DNA of 64,000 bases from Adiantum capillus-veneris (Eukaryota > Streptophyta > Polypodiopsida > Polypodiales > Pteridaceae), in contig CM043962.1 in assembly GCA_014529385.2 (NCBI GenBank), forward strand, positions 43,341,598 through 43,405,597. Direction: 5' to 3'. Shown one piece after another: positions 44,963 through 57,049 of the stretch (the stretch's first letter is position 1; each line of letters starts with the position of its first letter). The notes below the pieces were generated by a model. The model was not told the origin of the DNA and searched no databases. It saw only the letters and a list, made by a program, of their open reading frames with translations. The position numbers and the translations under genes were made by a program.

Positions 44963-45131
44963 GACCCTCATGCCTAATGTTTCAAAAGATCTAGTAGCTT
45001 TGCCCCGCCAACTCCAATAACCTTACCTTCTCACATAAGGTCTCAAGATCTAGCCCAAGGTTCCCACCCAAGGCCTCAAGACCGCATGCTAGGTTAGGAC
45101 AAATGGTCAGCACCCTACAAACCCCTATGTG

Positions 45132-45265
45132 TGTCAGGCCAAGGGTAGGGCAAGGACACACATGCAATATGGGGGTCTATATATAGCTACAATCCAGAGG
45201 GCCAAGGGCCTATATATAGTATGGTTGGGTGGTGATTCATGTGTGGTTGTCCCTAGTCTTTTACA
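45132..45265 (+). repeat. Short LTR (134 bp) related to the 11.5 kb element
   Basis: TGTCAGGCCAAGGGTAGGGC ... CTTTTACA, with CTATATATAGT as a likely TATA box. Layout and start match the TGTCAGGACAA LTRs at 11499/16647 (GGGCCA, TATATAGT, GGTTGGG in the same order). It is followed by TGGTATCAGATC (45267-45278), a one-base variant of the initiator tRNA-Met primer site. No second LTR or interior is recognisable, so this is a truncated 5' end. Confidence 0.7.
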
Positions 45266-46048
45266 CTGGTATCAGATCCTCGGGGGATTCACTCTATATA
45301 CAAAACGAGATGCCACCTGCGAGCGGATAACTTTGATAAAACGCCTATATACAACTTATATTAGGTAATATGACCCCCCTTTCTACGCTTATATGACTAT
45401 CAATGAAGAAAACTATCATACCCCTATCTTACATATAAAAGTTAGGTCTCACACGATCTAACTGAGTAAAACTAGTCAAAGAGTGTGTAGCATAGTGACT
45501 GGCAATGTTCTAAGGAACCACTTCTATTGATAACTAGATGTACCATCAATGTGTCTTAGTATGATTTTCAAACTATGTTCCCGATCAGCTGCACTGTAGC
45601 TACTCGTCCAATTCTGAGATCCATCCAAAGCTGGTGTAAATCAACCCTTGATCTGCTCCAAATCAGCACTTATCTATGGCTGGCTTGATGCAAAATTTGA
45701 TCTGTGACCAGATAAAAGACTTCCCCTAAATTTATCCAAGTTCTAGTGCACATCAAAGACCAATCATTACAAGTAATCAACCCGAGTCAGGTTCCTCCCC
45801 CCCCTCCTCCCCCATACATATGATACCCCCCTCCCTTAATTTTAAGCTTGGGAGATAAATTATTGGGGGTCTGCCCCTAACTTATACGCTTATGTAACTT
45901 GTAAAAAAAAACCCCTCCCCTACAGGCTTACATGTTGCGATAAGTTTTCCATGGTGAATCCCCCGGGATCAGATCTCAAGCAAAGAGGGAAGGGTCATGA
46001 CCTTACATGAAGCATGCATGGATCCTCCCTCCCTCCCTCCCTCCCTCC

Positions 46049-46087
<39 letters not shown>

Positions 46088-46575
46088 CGTTCCTCCTCCC
46101 CCTCCTTCTCCTTCTTTGGATCTTGTTGAAGCTCCCATGGCAGGCAGACTCATGTGAGAAACAACCCCTACATACAAGGGATTCAAGGTGGGGTCGATAG
46201 AGTAGAGAGGGTCATGGGATCCCTCCTGTATACGCACAAGGAAGCATTGGTGAACTCCATCAAAGAGGATAGAAATAGGATCGTAATAGCATGAGTAGCA
46301 AGTTTACCTTCTTCAGCACGAGCCAAAACGGATTCTGTAGGCAATTCTAATTCTCTTCTTCTCTCTCTGGGATACATGCACTGCAACCATGGAAGGAGCT
46401 CTTCTTTTTTTTCATTTAGGGTGATCTATTTTGGGCACTCCCCCTCCCCAAATTTATAAGGGATCTTTCTCACTTGCGCATGTAGCTCTACTACCATCAA
46501 TTTTCACAAGCAGAGATCATCTCGCAGCTTCCTTGCGCTAGACTTTCACAAGCTTCGACAAGGGCTATGAATCAA
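45266..46575. other. No gene; decayed leader-like sequence
   Basis: Short frames only. Around 45955-45977 the - strand reads GATC, CGGGGGATTCACC, resembling the CTCGGGGGATTCAC that follows the primer site at 45278. This suggests an inverted scrap of the same element leader. A C/T-rich tract lies at 46021-46085. Confidence 0.35.
46021..46085. repeat. (CCCT)n-(CT)n tract
   Basis: About seven CCCT units pass into about 14 CT units. Confidence 0.95.
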
Positions 46576-47224
46576 TGTTGGGAGAAGAGGGGTGAGACCG
46601 GTTGCTTAAAACCATTCAACCTTGCTCACAGACATCACCATCAACTTCTCCACCTCTATTCACAATTTCCAAGCGCACGGGCGCGCATACGCGCACGCAC
46701 ACACACAACATGAAATTGACATAGACAAGATTGTAAGAGTGTGTAAGAGAATTGTAAGGGATAGAGACTTGATTAGAGAGTACACAACAAATTAAACATA
46801 GCATAAGAGTGTAGAGAAGATAATCTACAAGAGAAAGGCCTAAATCTAGCCCCAAAACCATGGCACCTATTCTTGTGGAGTTTGGTATTTAATATATTAT
46901 TTGTGAGTTTAAGGTGCCAAAATTTGAGGCCCCTCTTTTACAACCACTCCACTTTTGTAAATGAGTGAAGCACATCAGTTTTTGCATGTCCCATAAGGGG
47001 AATTTCCCAGTACAATTATTTACAGAGCCATAGTGGCTTATTGAAATGAAAATCTAAAATACTGTGCGAGTATAAAACGGCCGACAGTTATTGCATGCGC
47101 CTCTTCGTCAACTCCCTGTATTCCACTCTACAAAATCATCATCAACTCAATTAGAAAAATAAAACAGACATCACATAATTAACCATTACGCCATCTATCC
47201 CAATTGCAGCTAACCACTACAACA
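46576..47224 (-). repeat. LTR of rearranged chromovirus-like element, left, inverted (649 bp)
   Basis: On the - strand TGTTGTAGTGGTTAG ... TTCTCCCAACA. It matches the + strand LTR that begins at 49468. Adjacent - strand sequence upstream (GGGAGGGATGTTACGAG, 47240-47260) looks like the polypurine region, so this is a 3' LTR of a - strand element. Confidence 0.85.
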
Positions 47225-48257
47225 GGAGGGTACACAATCTCGTAACATCCCTCCCACTAGGGATAGCAACGGTCCTCAATTGCTCAATACAGAAATCAAC
47301 TGGAATGTGAGTGATGGAAACTGTGGAGATGGTGTGGGAAGTTGCAAAAGAACTTTTCAAGCATCCGTTCGGCATCCTCTCTAGGGTAGCCCTTGAAAGT
47401 CAAAAGGTAACGATTATAAACCATACCAATGCGTGTAGTGGTGGTCTCATGATCAACTATTTTGTCAGCGATGAGTTGCTCTTCTTGGTCTAGAAGTGAA
47501 GGTGAGTCTTCATAAATGTGATGTGTAGGTAGGGGTCCTCTGAATGGTCTTAAAAGACTAATGTGAAATGCATTGTGAATGTACCAATGTGTAGGTAGGT
47601 CTAAATGGAAAGAAACGTCATTAATGACAGCTGAAATTTTAAAAGGTCCATAAAAATGAGGAGCAAGCTTAACAAATACATTGGTATCAACACTTTTGAT
47701 CCTTCGTTTTTCAATGCGAAGTAAAACATAATCACCTTTCTTAAACAGGTGTTCGTTGTGATGCTTGTTAGCATGTTTCGTGTAAAGCTCTTGTGAGTGT
47801 TTAGTTGCAGAATGCACACTTGCATAAACATCATGAAAGTCAGTAGTGAAATGATCAACGGTAGGCACAACATTAGAAAGACATGGCAATGTGAGAGGTG
47901 TTGTTATATGCAAATTGTAGAATATGCAGGTAATCATCCCATTTCTTAGGTTGAGAAGAAACATAAGCCTTTAACAAATCAATGATAGTGCAATTGGTGA
48001 CTTCGGTTTGACCATTAGATTCGGGATGGAATGCATAAGTGAAGTCAAGTGTAGTGCCAAGATTCTCAAACACAGTAGTCCAAAAAGCACTACAAAATTT
48101 TGAATCGTGATAAAAAATAATGATTTTAGACAAACCATGATGTGAGAAAATAGTCTTAAGAAACAAAAGTGCAGCTTGATGTGCTGTGAGTGTTTTCTTA
48201 CAAAGAATGAAATACCTTGTTTAGAAAAACGGTCAATAACAGTCCAAATCTTGTCAT
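47225..48257 (-). pseudogene. Inverted half: integrase core to C-terminus
   Basis: On the - strand from 48257: DKIWTVIDRFSKQ with the first catalytic Asp, HGLSKIIIFYHDSKF with the second, and NGQTEVTNCTI with the Glu. A frame change near 47,900 leads to FKKGDYVLLRIEKRR, HFYGPFKISAVINDVSFHLD, HNAFHISLLRPF, and a chromodomain-like RYLLTFKGYPREDAERM. All three catalytic acids remain, but the zinc module, RT and RNase H are not on this strand. They appear instead on the + strand directly across the junction. Confidence 0.85.
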
Positions 48258-49467
48258 GCCATTTGGTTTGACAAATTCACCAGCCACATTCACACGCATG
48301 TTGAACATAATTTTTATTGATCATTAAGATTTTGTGATTGTATTTTTTGATGACATTTTGGTATTTAGTAAATCTGAAGAAGAGCATAAAGAGCACTTCA
48401 CACATGTATTTGATCTGCTTACACAAAATCACTTGTATTTGAATCCTGAAAAGAGTTCATTTTTCCAATCTGAAATTGGATATTTGGGACACATCGTATC
48501 GGGTAAGGGAATGCATGTAGACCCCATGAAAATTGAAGCCATTCAGTCATGGCCTAGACCCAAAAACTTACATGAGCTACGTTCTTTCATCGGTCTTTGT
48601 AGCTATTATAGGAAATTTGTTTGTAACTTTGCTTACAAGTCACATTATTTGACTCTCCTGTTGAAGAAAAACACACCTTATGAATGAACCGATTTACAAG
48701 AAAGCTCATTTAATGCACTTAAACATGCTCTGACTAATGCACCTGTATTACAACTGCCTGATTTTGAAAGACCATTCTTTGTCGTAGTCACCGATGCTAG
48801 TGGAAAAGGTATCGGTGTAATCCTTATGCAAGATAACCATCCACTTGCTTTTGAAAGTCGTAAATTCAAACCTTATGAAACAAAGTTCAATACTTATGAG
48901 AAAGAAGTGACTACAGTGGTACATGCATTGAAAATTTGGAAACACCATGTAATGGTTACTGACTTGATCATTAAAACTGATTAGCAAAGTATCAAATACT
49001 TACTTTCTCAACCCTTTATATATGATAGACATATTAAGTGGGCCTCTTTTATTCAAAGTTTTCAGCCCAACATTCAATACCAGCCTCGTAAAGAAAACGT
49101 TGTAGCTGATACTTTGAGCCTGAAGACCCTCACTTAATAATCTATCAACCATTATGGGAACTTCATTTGACACTATGCCTGACACTTATGCACATGATGA
49201 TGAATTCAAAACAACATGGTTGCATATGCTTAACAATTTTGTACACACATTTCTCGAATACACTATTCAAGAAAACTTCCTTTATTTCAAACAAAAACTG
49301 TGTGTGACTAAACCTTTCCGTACATTAATTATTGAAGAATTGCACAAACCACCCTATGCTAGAGAATTTGCTGCAACTTTTTAAAATTTATGTCGTGATT
49401 TCTATTGGCCTACTATGAGAATCGATGTTAAACAGTATGTTTCAACTTGTTTGATTTGCCACTCTCC
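48258..49467 (+). pseudogene. Forward half: RT, RNase H and integrase zinc module
   Basis: Starts abruptly at MPFGLTNSPATFTRMLN in the middle of RT. After a TAA the frame resumes with IVFFDDILVFSKSEEEHKEH, GHIVSGKGMHVDP and SFIGLCSYYRKFV, then a TGA. RNase H (VVTDASGKGIGVIL, SRKFKPYETKFNTYEKE) and another TAG follow, then IKYLLSQPF, RKENVVADTLS, HKPPYAREFAATF, FYWPTMRIDV and CLICHSP, which is the CX2C of the zinc module. It then runs straight into the + strand LTR at 49468 without an integrase core. Confidence 0.88.
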
Positions 49468-50075
49468 TGTTGTAGTGGTTAGTTGCAATTGGGATAGCTG
49501 GCATAATTGGTTAATTGGGATAGTGGTTAGTTGCAATTGGGATAGCTGGCATAATTGGTTAATTATGTGTTGCGTGTTTTATTTTTCTAGTTGAGTTGAT
49601 GATGATTTTGTAGAGTGGAATGCGGGGAGTTGACAAAGAGGCACAGGCAATAACTCTTGGCCATTTTATACTCGCACAGTATTTTAGATTTTCATTTCAA
49701 TAAGCCACTATGGCTCTGTAAATAATTGTAGTGGGAACTTCCCCTTATGGGACATGCAAGAACCAATGAGCTTCGCTCATTTACAAAAGTGAAGTGGTTG
49801 TAAAAGAGGGCCCTCAAATTTTGGCACCTTAAACTCACAGATAATATATTAAATACCAAACTCCACAAGAATAGGTGCCATGGAGTTTGAGGCTAGATTT
49901 AGACCTTTCTCTTGCAGATTATCTTCTCTACACTCTTATGCTATGTTTAATTTGTTGTGTACTCTTTAATCAAGTCTCTATCCCTTACAATTATCTTACA
50001 CACTCTTACAATCTTGTCTATGTCAATTTCATGCTATGTGTGTGTGTGTGTGGGTGGGTGTGTGGGTGTCATAGT

Positions 50076-50115
<40 letters not shown>
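49468..50115 (+). repeat. LTR of rearranged element, right, first part
   Basis: TGTTGTAGTGGTTAG onward matches the inverted LTR at 46576-47224. A segment of about 47 bp (TAGTGGTTAGTTGCAATTGG to GGTTAATTGGGA) is tandemly duplicated at 49473-49566. The LTR is interrupted in its GT tract by the 8.5 kb element and resumes at 58659-58761. Confidence 0.88.
50040..50115. repeat. (GT)n microsatellite within the LTR
   Basis: GT/GGGT tract in which the 8.5 kb element is inserted. Confidence 0.95.
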
Positions 50116-50118
<3 letters not shown>

Positions 50119-51177
50119 CATAAAATTTAATATCTAACTTTACCAAATGAATTTCTCATATTAAACTAATCATTTAATGTGGGAGAATAACGGGAACAAG
50201 AGTTAGAATAGAGACATGTTCTTCTAGACCTATCTCAACACGGGACCAAAAGGAGAGATGGTTGCATCTCAATCGGGGTCCACAAGGAGATGGTCTATCA
50301 AAGAGCAATGTGCAATAAGTTCTTTTAGACTTACCTCAGTAGGGGATCAAGAGGAGAGATGGTTACATCTCAATAGGGGTCCAAAAGGAGGTAGTCTATC
50401 AAAGACCAATGTGCATCTAATGGAGCTTAAAAGACCTTAGGGTTAGCTTCATTAAAGACCACCAATGGTTAGTGTTAAAACTCCTTTGACCTTAGGCAAC
50501 AAGCTAGGGCTAAGCTTGAGGAGGGAACCCGACTTAAGCTTGAGGTGCTTGTCGTGCTTGATGACTAAGGTGCGTGCTTGATGACTAAGGTGCTTGAGGT
50601 TCTTTTCATGCTTGATGACTAGGTACTTGAGGTGCTTGTCATACTTAATGAGGAAGGTGCTTGAGAAGCTTCCCATGCTTGGGGGGTAAGGTGCGTGATT
50701 TAAAAAGAGACCCTACAAACTTAATGAGGAAGGTGCTTGAGTCAAAAAGAGACTCTACAAACTTAATGAGGAAGGTTCTTGAGAAGCTTTCTATGCATGA
50801 AAGTCCCAAAGTTAGGGGAATCTTTGACTTAACCTTCCACTCACCCAAAGGGAATCCCATTTCTCAAAGGTCACATGGGACACATGTCAGAATCTCCCTA
50901 TGCTTAACCACATGGTGTGCTTGAATGCTATTGGTTGGGCTAAAGAGGGGTCCAATGAGCTTCTAGCTCCATCCAACAAATATCTAGATATTTTCAAGCT
51001 CTCTCTCTCTCTCTCTCTCTAAGGGGTAAGGAGGACACTTGTCCAAGGACTACCCATGTACTTGAATGCATGCTGCATGTGATTGGCTAGGGGGGAAGAG
51101 GTCCAATGAGCTTGAAACATGTGTAAAAGCTACAACTTGCCCCAAGCAAGCAAGGGGGGTGTTGGGGGGATATACAC

Positions 51178-51222
<45 letters not shown>

Positions 51223-51891
51223 ATTTTGTGGATTCATTCTTACTTGGTGAAAGTAGAGGAACTCCACCTCCTTCTCCAATCTTGTGAAAAGTGAGAGCCT
51301 ACACCAACACTCTTAGCTATGGAATGCAAATCCAACCAAGAGCCATGCTTCAATGCTTAAGCTTTCCATCTCCTCCATCTCCATTACTATGCTATTAATG
51401 TATGCTAGCAAGAAGAGTGATGATACGTGAGGAACTATTTCTTTCTCCTATGGAATGTTTCTTCTTCCTCTTCCCTACCCTCCTAACCCGCTAGCTCTCT
51501 CCACCTTAGAAGGTGTTTGAGGCCTTGGGACTGAGGCTAGGGATAGTTAATGCTTTCTACAAAGTTTTCCATCTTCTTTGCATCACCTAAGTCACAAGGA
51601 ACACAAAGCTTGTAATGTACCAAGTCTTTGTTGATGGGAGAAACTATAATACAAATTCCTATTGGAGGGGGGACCGGCTCCGTATGAATCCGGTCCTCAA
51701 CTATTATCATGTTCTCTAAACTCTCTCTCTCTTGCAAAAGTATTTTTCATGCGAAGTTAACTAAGTACCATGTTTATGTTGCTACCATCAATAAAATTCA
51801 TATGCTATGCTCACAAAGTGATCTCACAAAAATGCTTCATCTAATTTCCTAATTCCGCTACTCTCAAAGTTCATAGGCCATTTCCATTACA
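50116..51891 (+). repeat. 5' LTR of nested element (1776 bp)
   Basis: Contains two diverged copies of a CAATAGGGGTCCAAAAGGAG-type block, short tandem repeats of TTGAGGTGCTTGTCATGCTT (50520-50660), and CT and CA microsatellites (about 51000, 51181-51220). No protein-coding frame is supported. Confidence 0.9.
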
Positions 51892-51892
51892 T

Positions 51893-51904
51893 TGGTATCA
51901 GAGC
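51893..51904 (+). other. Primer binding site of nested element
   Basis: TGGTATCAGAGC, one base after the LTR; the initiator tRNA-Met type. Confidence 0.9.
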
Positions 51905-52303
51905 ATTTGGTTTCTCTTTTCTATGTTAAGAAGAGAGGTCCTTAAGTAGCCTATTAATGGTTGATTTTGTGAATTATATTAGGGTAAGTGGGACTGGGAT
52001 CTATTATCGGTTTTGTTGAGCCCACTATGTGGGATATGGTGCACACCTCGGGAGCTTTGGTCTTAATAATGGAGTTTTTTTAGACCTCCCAACGGCTTTA
52101 CCATTATTGAGCCATAAGAAGTCCGAAAGGAGCTATCCCTCGGCAACTTTGCTATGTTAGACTCACTCCACTACTCTATAATTAACCAATTCGAGTCGTG
52201 GGTGTAGATACTTAAGTGCCAATTTTCAAAGGCTAAGAGGAGTAGCAACTAAGGTTTTGACTTGCCAAAGGATACACTAAGTAAACACATAAGTTTAATT
52301 AAC

Positions 52304-54106
52304 ATGGCTGACAATAACCAAGAGAGTAGAATGAACATTGATAACTTTGATTTTGAACATGAAGCTGCTAATGATGATTCCCCCATGTTTGTTAATTATC
52401 TTGTTACTAGGTTGCAACAAGCTATGGGCAAACCTGCTTTGCAAGCCGAAGTTACTCAACAACTTCGTGCTTATGGGATTTCCTTTCCTCTCCAAGAGGA
52501 GAGAGAGCTTAGGAGGCCTCTTGATGAGACCCCCAAAAGAAGACTCTCTCCCATACGAGAGGAGGAATCCAAAGAACAATAAAGTAATGAATCCTTAAGT
52601 TCCTCCGAAGATATGGCTCCATGAAGACGACGGACTAAACGATCGCCAACTCCTCCCAAGAGGAAACGCTTAGCCCATAGTCCTTCTCCTCATCACTTCA
52701 AAAAGGGAAGAGAGGAAACAAAGGAAGAAAAGGACAAGAAAGAGGTCACCCTCTTCTCCTTCTTCTTCACCTTCCTCCTCTTCCGACGAAAGCAATAGTT
52801 AATTCTCCTAGAGAATACAAGAGGGGAGGACATCACAAATTTTATCCTGCATGGCGAAGGTCACAAAAGCTCAAGAAGTTCAAAGAGGGAGGAAAGAGTA
52901 TCTCTTTTCTCACCTATGATGGCACCTTTGGTGCTACTGACAAAGTATTATCCTTCATCCAACAATTTCATGCGGCCTTTGGAGACGAGGGCTTCACGGA
53001 GTCCTCCAAACTACGCCATGTAGCTATGCACTTCCAAAAATGGGCTCGCAATGGTGGGCTAGCCTTCGTGGCAACGGCGAAGCCCCAAATACATGGAAAA
53101 CTCTATGAGTTCCATCATAAAGCAATTCCTTGCAAGTGATGCAAAGGACAAAGTGCTTACCAAATGGTGAAGTTTAAAGATTCTCTCTCATGAGTCTATC
53201 CACAAATATGTGGACAAGTTTTGGGATTTACATCTCAAGGCTACTACCTTTCAAAAGATAGAATTTGCTGGGAAAAAGCAACAATTCTGTGCGGGATTAC
53301 CCAAAGAGATGGCCGAGTATGTCAACTGTCAACGGCCTGGTTCTATCACCAAAGTAATCCACCACACCATGGTTTCTTCGTGCATCAATTTCCAACAAGG
53401 GGCTAGACGGAATGTCAAACCCATGGAAAATAAAGACAAAAATGATGCCAAGGGGAAAACCAATGCCCAAAATTCTTACCAAGGCTATTCCAACAACAAC
53501 AACAATCGGTCCAAGGAGAAGGGAGTTTACAAAGGTAAAAATAAACTCTCTCCTAAAGATCTAGAAGCTTTTTGTAAGGACCACAAATGTTTTAAGTGTG
53601 GGAAGCAAGGCCATGGTTATCATCCTTGCCCCAAGAGAATTGCCTACAATGAGACTCCTAGAGCCTCTATGTTTGAAGCTCCAAAAGAGGATGCTCATTG
53701 CCAAGGATTTCTCCTTTCCTATGCTTTAGGAAAGATCCAAGATCATGATGCCTTTATTTTTTTTGACCCTGGTTCAACTCACAACCTCATATCCACGGAG
53801 TTGACCACCAAGCTAGGCATACAAGCCCACGAGATGGGAGATACATTAAAAGCTGATGGATCTATCAAGGGACAAGACATCTCAATTACTCCCTTAATTA
53901 GAAAATTGAGTCTTCATGTCCAAAGATATGTGGACAAAGAGGATTTCTTCATCTCCCCTCGCAAATATGAGAATGTTATCGTTGGGGCACCATGGTTTAA
54001 CCGCATGGCTTCCAACATGAAGCTCCCTAAAAGGAGAATCTACTTCACCTACAAGGAAGAGAGCACGTATAAGATGCTAATGAGTTGGGGAACACCATAT
54101 GCCTGA
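52304..54106 (+). pseudogene. gag and protease of nested element
   Basis: The frame starts MADNNQESRMN (an upstream in-frame ATG at 52262 is less likely) and stops at 52582. After frame changes, the capsid part reads ISFLTYDGTFGATDKVLSFI and FGDEGFTESSKLRHVAMHF. The open frame 53210-54106 carries the rest of capsid (KKQQFCAGLPKEMAEYV), a CCHC knuckle CFKCGKQGHGYHPC (about 53589-53630) and a protease with FFDPGSTHNLIS. The usual D-S/T-G is D-P-G-S here, so catalysis is doubtful. NVIVGAPWFNRM closes the protease. Confidence 0.85.
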
Positions 54107-54297
54107 AATAAAGGGAATCAAGAGGAATTAGAGTTGTCTAATTGTCTAAATGGATTCCAATATGTTTTCATTGATGACATCCCTAGTGAGCTACCTCTAA
54201 AATGAGGCATGATGACCATGCAATTGAGCTCCTACCAAGAAGCTTACCGCCTAACAAACCTCCTTATTGAGTTTCACAAACTCAACAAGAGGAGATC

Positions 54298-56700
54298 GTG
54301 AGGCAAGTGCATGAATTGGTGGAAAAAGGGATGGTGAGGTCTAGCTCCTCTCCATTTTGGTCACCATTGCTTTTAGTGCAAAAGAAATATGACACACATC
54401 ACATCTGTGTCGACTATAGAGCACTAAATAAGATCACTATCAAAAATAGATTTCCCGTGCCACGGGTAGAAGATCTATTTGATAATTTACAAGTTTTGGC
54501 CCAACCAATTCTCCAGATGCATTCAAATTCATGATGGACAAAAATCTTGAGGCCATTCAAATTCTCTTGAGGAGTACAAGGGACACCTCCAGGTAATCTT
54601 TCAAGTTATGAGAGAGAATAAGTTTTTCATTAATCAAAAGAAAAGTGAATTTTTCCTACAAGAGATTCAATATTTAGATCACATTATGTCTAAAGATGGT
54701 ACCCGTATGGATCCAACAAAGTTAGAGATAATAAAAGGATGGCCTAATCCAAGGAATCTATAGGAGGTACGAAGCTTCATAGGTATGTGTGCATACTATA
54801 GATGCTTCATAGAAAAAATTCTCGCTAATAGCAGGCCCATTACATGACTTAACAAAAAAAAGAACGTTAAGTATTCATGGACTGTAAAAGTGCAAGAAGC
54901 TTATCTCTCAATGTGTGCTCACACTACTAGATCTCTCAAAGCCATTTGAGATCCAATGTGATGCTTGTGGTGATTGCCTTGGAGCTATTTTTCTTCAAGA
55001 AGGGCTTGCCATAGCATATGAGAGTCAAAGACTCAACTTCAATAGGTGAGTATTGGGAAAATACGAAAAAGAGCTACTAGCTATTCTATATGTCCTAAAC
55101 ATGTGGAAACACTATCTATTGGGGACTCCATTCATCCTACAAATGGATCACAAAGCCTCAGGAACTTCATGATGCAAACCAAGCTCTCCGACAAACAAAT
55201 GAGGTGGGAAAATTTTCTTTTGCAATTTAAATTTCATATTGCTCACATTGTTGGCAAACAAAATCAAGTGGTCGATGCACTTTCACAACGACCAAGGGTA
55301 AATGGGGTGTCTATAGCAACTCACAATGATCTATCTTTTATGATAGATGAGTATGCTACTGATCGAGACTTTAAGTATGTAATTATAGCCTTTGCATTAG
55401 GGAAGAAAAAATAACCATTCACCTTGAAGGATGGTTATCTTTCAAACGGAAATAGGCTATGTGTTACTCACCCATACAATAAGAAAGTCATGTATGAATC
55501 CCATACTTCTCCTTATGCGGGGCAAAAAGGAAATCCATAATCTACTTTTCAAGGAGTAGAAATGTATTTCTGTTGGTCTACCATGAAAAGTAAACATACA
55601 AGAGTATGTTGCGAAATGCGTGGTATATCAAAAGTTGAAACTTGATCGAGGGAAGCAACTTGGATTGTTTTAGTCGACAGGCTTAACAAGAAAACACACT
55701 CTATGCCTGTCAAAAAAACTATTAAGGCACATCAAATGGCAACCCTCTTCAGATCTCAAATTTTCAAGTATCATGGCTTGCCAACATCCATAGTGTCGGA
55801 CAAAGATCCTAGAATGACCATTAATTTTTGGAAGGGTCTCTTTGAGAACCTAGGAAGTAGATTAAATCTCTCTTTCGGCCTATCATCCACAAACGGATTA
55901 CCAAAGTGAAATAACTAATCTAACAATTCTTGATCTACTAAAAGCCTATATCATGGAAGTGGATCAACGTTCTCAATGAGAAAAGTACCTACCTCTTATG
56001 GAGTATGCGTATAATGACATTGTATATACTTCTATGGGGAAAGCACCTTTCGAGGTTAAAAAGGAAAGATCCAAAAGTCCCTTACTACTTAAAGTACATG
56101 GGAAGATCTTTACTGTTGATGAATATAGCCAAGACTCACAAGAATCTTATCCAAAGATTAAAGAGGTTATAGCCATCTCAAAGAAAAGGCAAAAGGGTTG
56201 CTGCTAATAAGCACAGAAGAGCCTTAGCCTTTAAGTAAAATGATTGGGTCTTGCTAAAGTTTCTCAAGGCTCATCTGAGACATACTACGGGCAAGAGTCC
56301 TACGGAACACAAAGAATATGATGCTAAACTAGCAAAAAGATACTACGGTCCTTAAAATTCTTAAGCCAGTCAATGAGATGGCTTATCAATTGAAGTTGCC
56401 CAACCATTGGCTCATGCACAATGTTTTCCATGAGAACTTACATAAGCCTTACAAAGGAGCGCCATCGAAAGAAGCAATAGTTGCAGACTCTCCAAAAATC
56501 GAAGATCAAGAAGATGTACTTCGATCTAAGTCCATCCTATGACATGAAGAGAAGGTATTAAGAAACGGTAAGATTATATGACGATATCTTATTAAGTTAA
56601 AGAATTATCCTTTTAAAGATGCTAAATGGATGCAAGGAACCTAGCTTCAGGATAATATGAGCCTTGTCAATGCTTACAATGATGCACAAGAGTAAGCATA
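54298..56700 (+). pseudogene. RT, RNase H, integrase and chromodomain-like tail of nested element
   Basis: RT begins VEKGMVRSSSSPFWSPLLLV and VDYRALNKITIKNRFPVPRV. The catalytic YLDD region is deleted, since QVLAQPILQ is followed by scrambled sequence and then QVMRENKFFINQKKSEFFLQ. Later parts read GWPNPRNL, SFIGMCAYYR, QFKFHIAHIVGKQNQVVDAL (RNase H end), VDRLNKKTHSM, GLPTSIVSDKDPRM and SEITNLTILD (integrase D, D, E). The tail reads LPNHWLMHNVFHENLHKPYK and the chromodomain-like RYLIKLKNYPFKDAKWM. Stops and shifts are numerous; this copy is dead. Confidence 0.85.
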
Positions 56701-57049
56701 TGAAAATGCATTTTAAATGAAAAATATTTTTGTCTTATAAGACTAGTTCTCTTTTTATTGTGCACAAATTTAAATAGTATGCATGCTTAGAATCATGTTT
56801 GTGGTGACGACGTCTCCCAAACACCAAGTAGAGCTTGTCACTCTACTTTGGAAGTATGATATGGACTAAAGAGCAGACATGCTTGCAGCAGCTATGTCTC
56901 CCAAGCACCAAATGGACTAGTCATCCATCTTGGAATGATGTTGTAGGGTAAAAAGAGATCCTCTACCCGCTAAGAAACATGGACTAATGACTAGGCTTTA
57001 TCTTCTCTACCTCATAGCGAGGACAACTATAATTTCAACAGAGAGGTAA
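56701..57049 (+). other. 3' untranslated region of nested element
   Basis: No frame. Ends CAACAGAGAGGTAA before the LTR, a weak polypurine tract. Two phrases (GTCTCCCAAACACCAA, TGTCTCCCAAGCACCAA) are an imperfect internal repeat. Confidence 0.7.

Noticed and set aside
46616-50123. Two similar small proteins (LLYTLMLCLICCVL...) on opposite strands at 46.6-46.9 and 49.9-50.1 kb
   Set aside because: They are translations of the same stretch of two inverted LTRs, not conserved genes.
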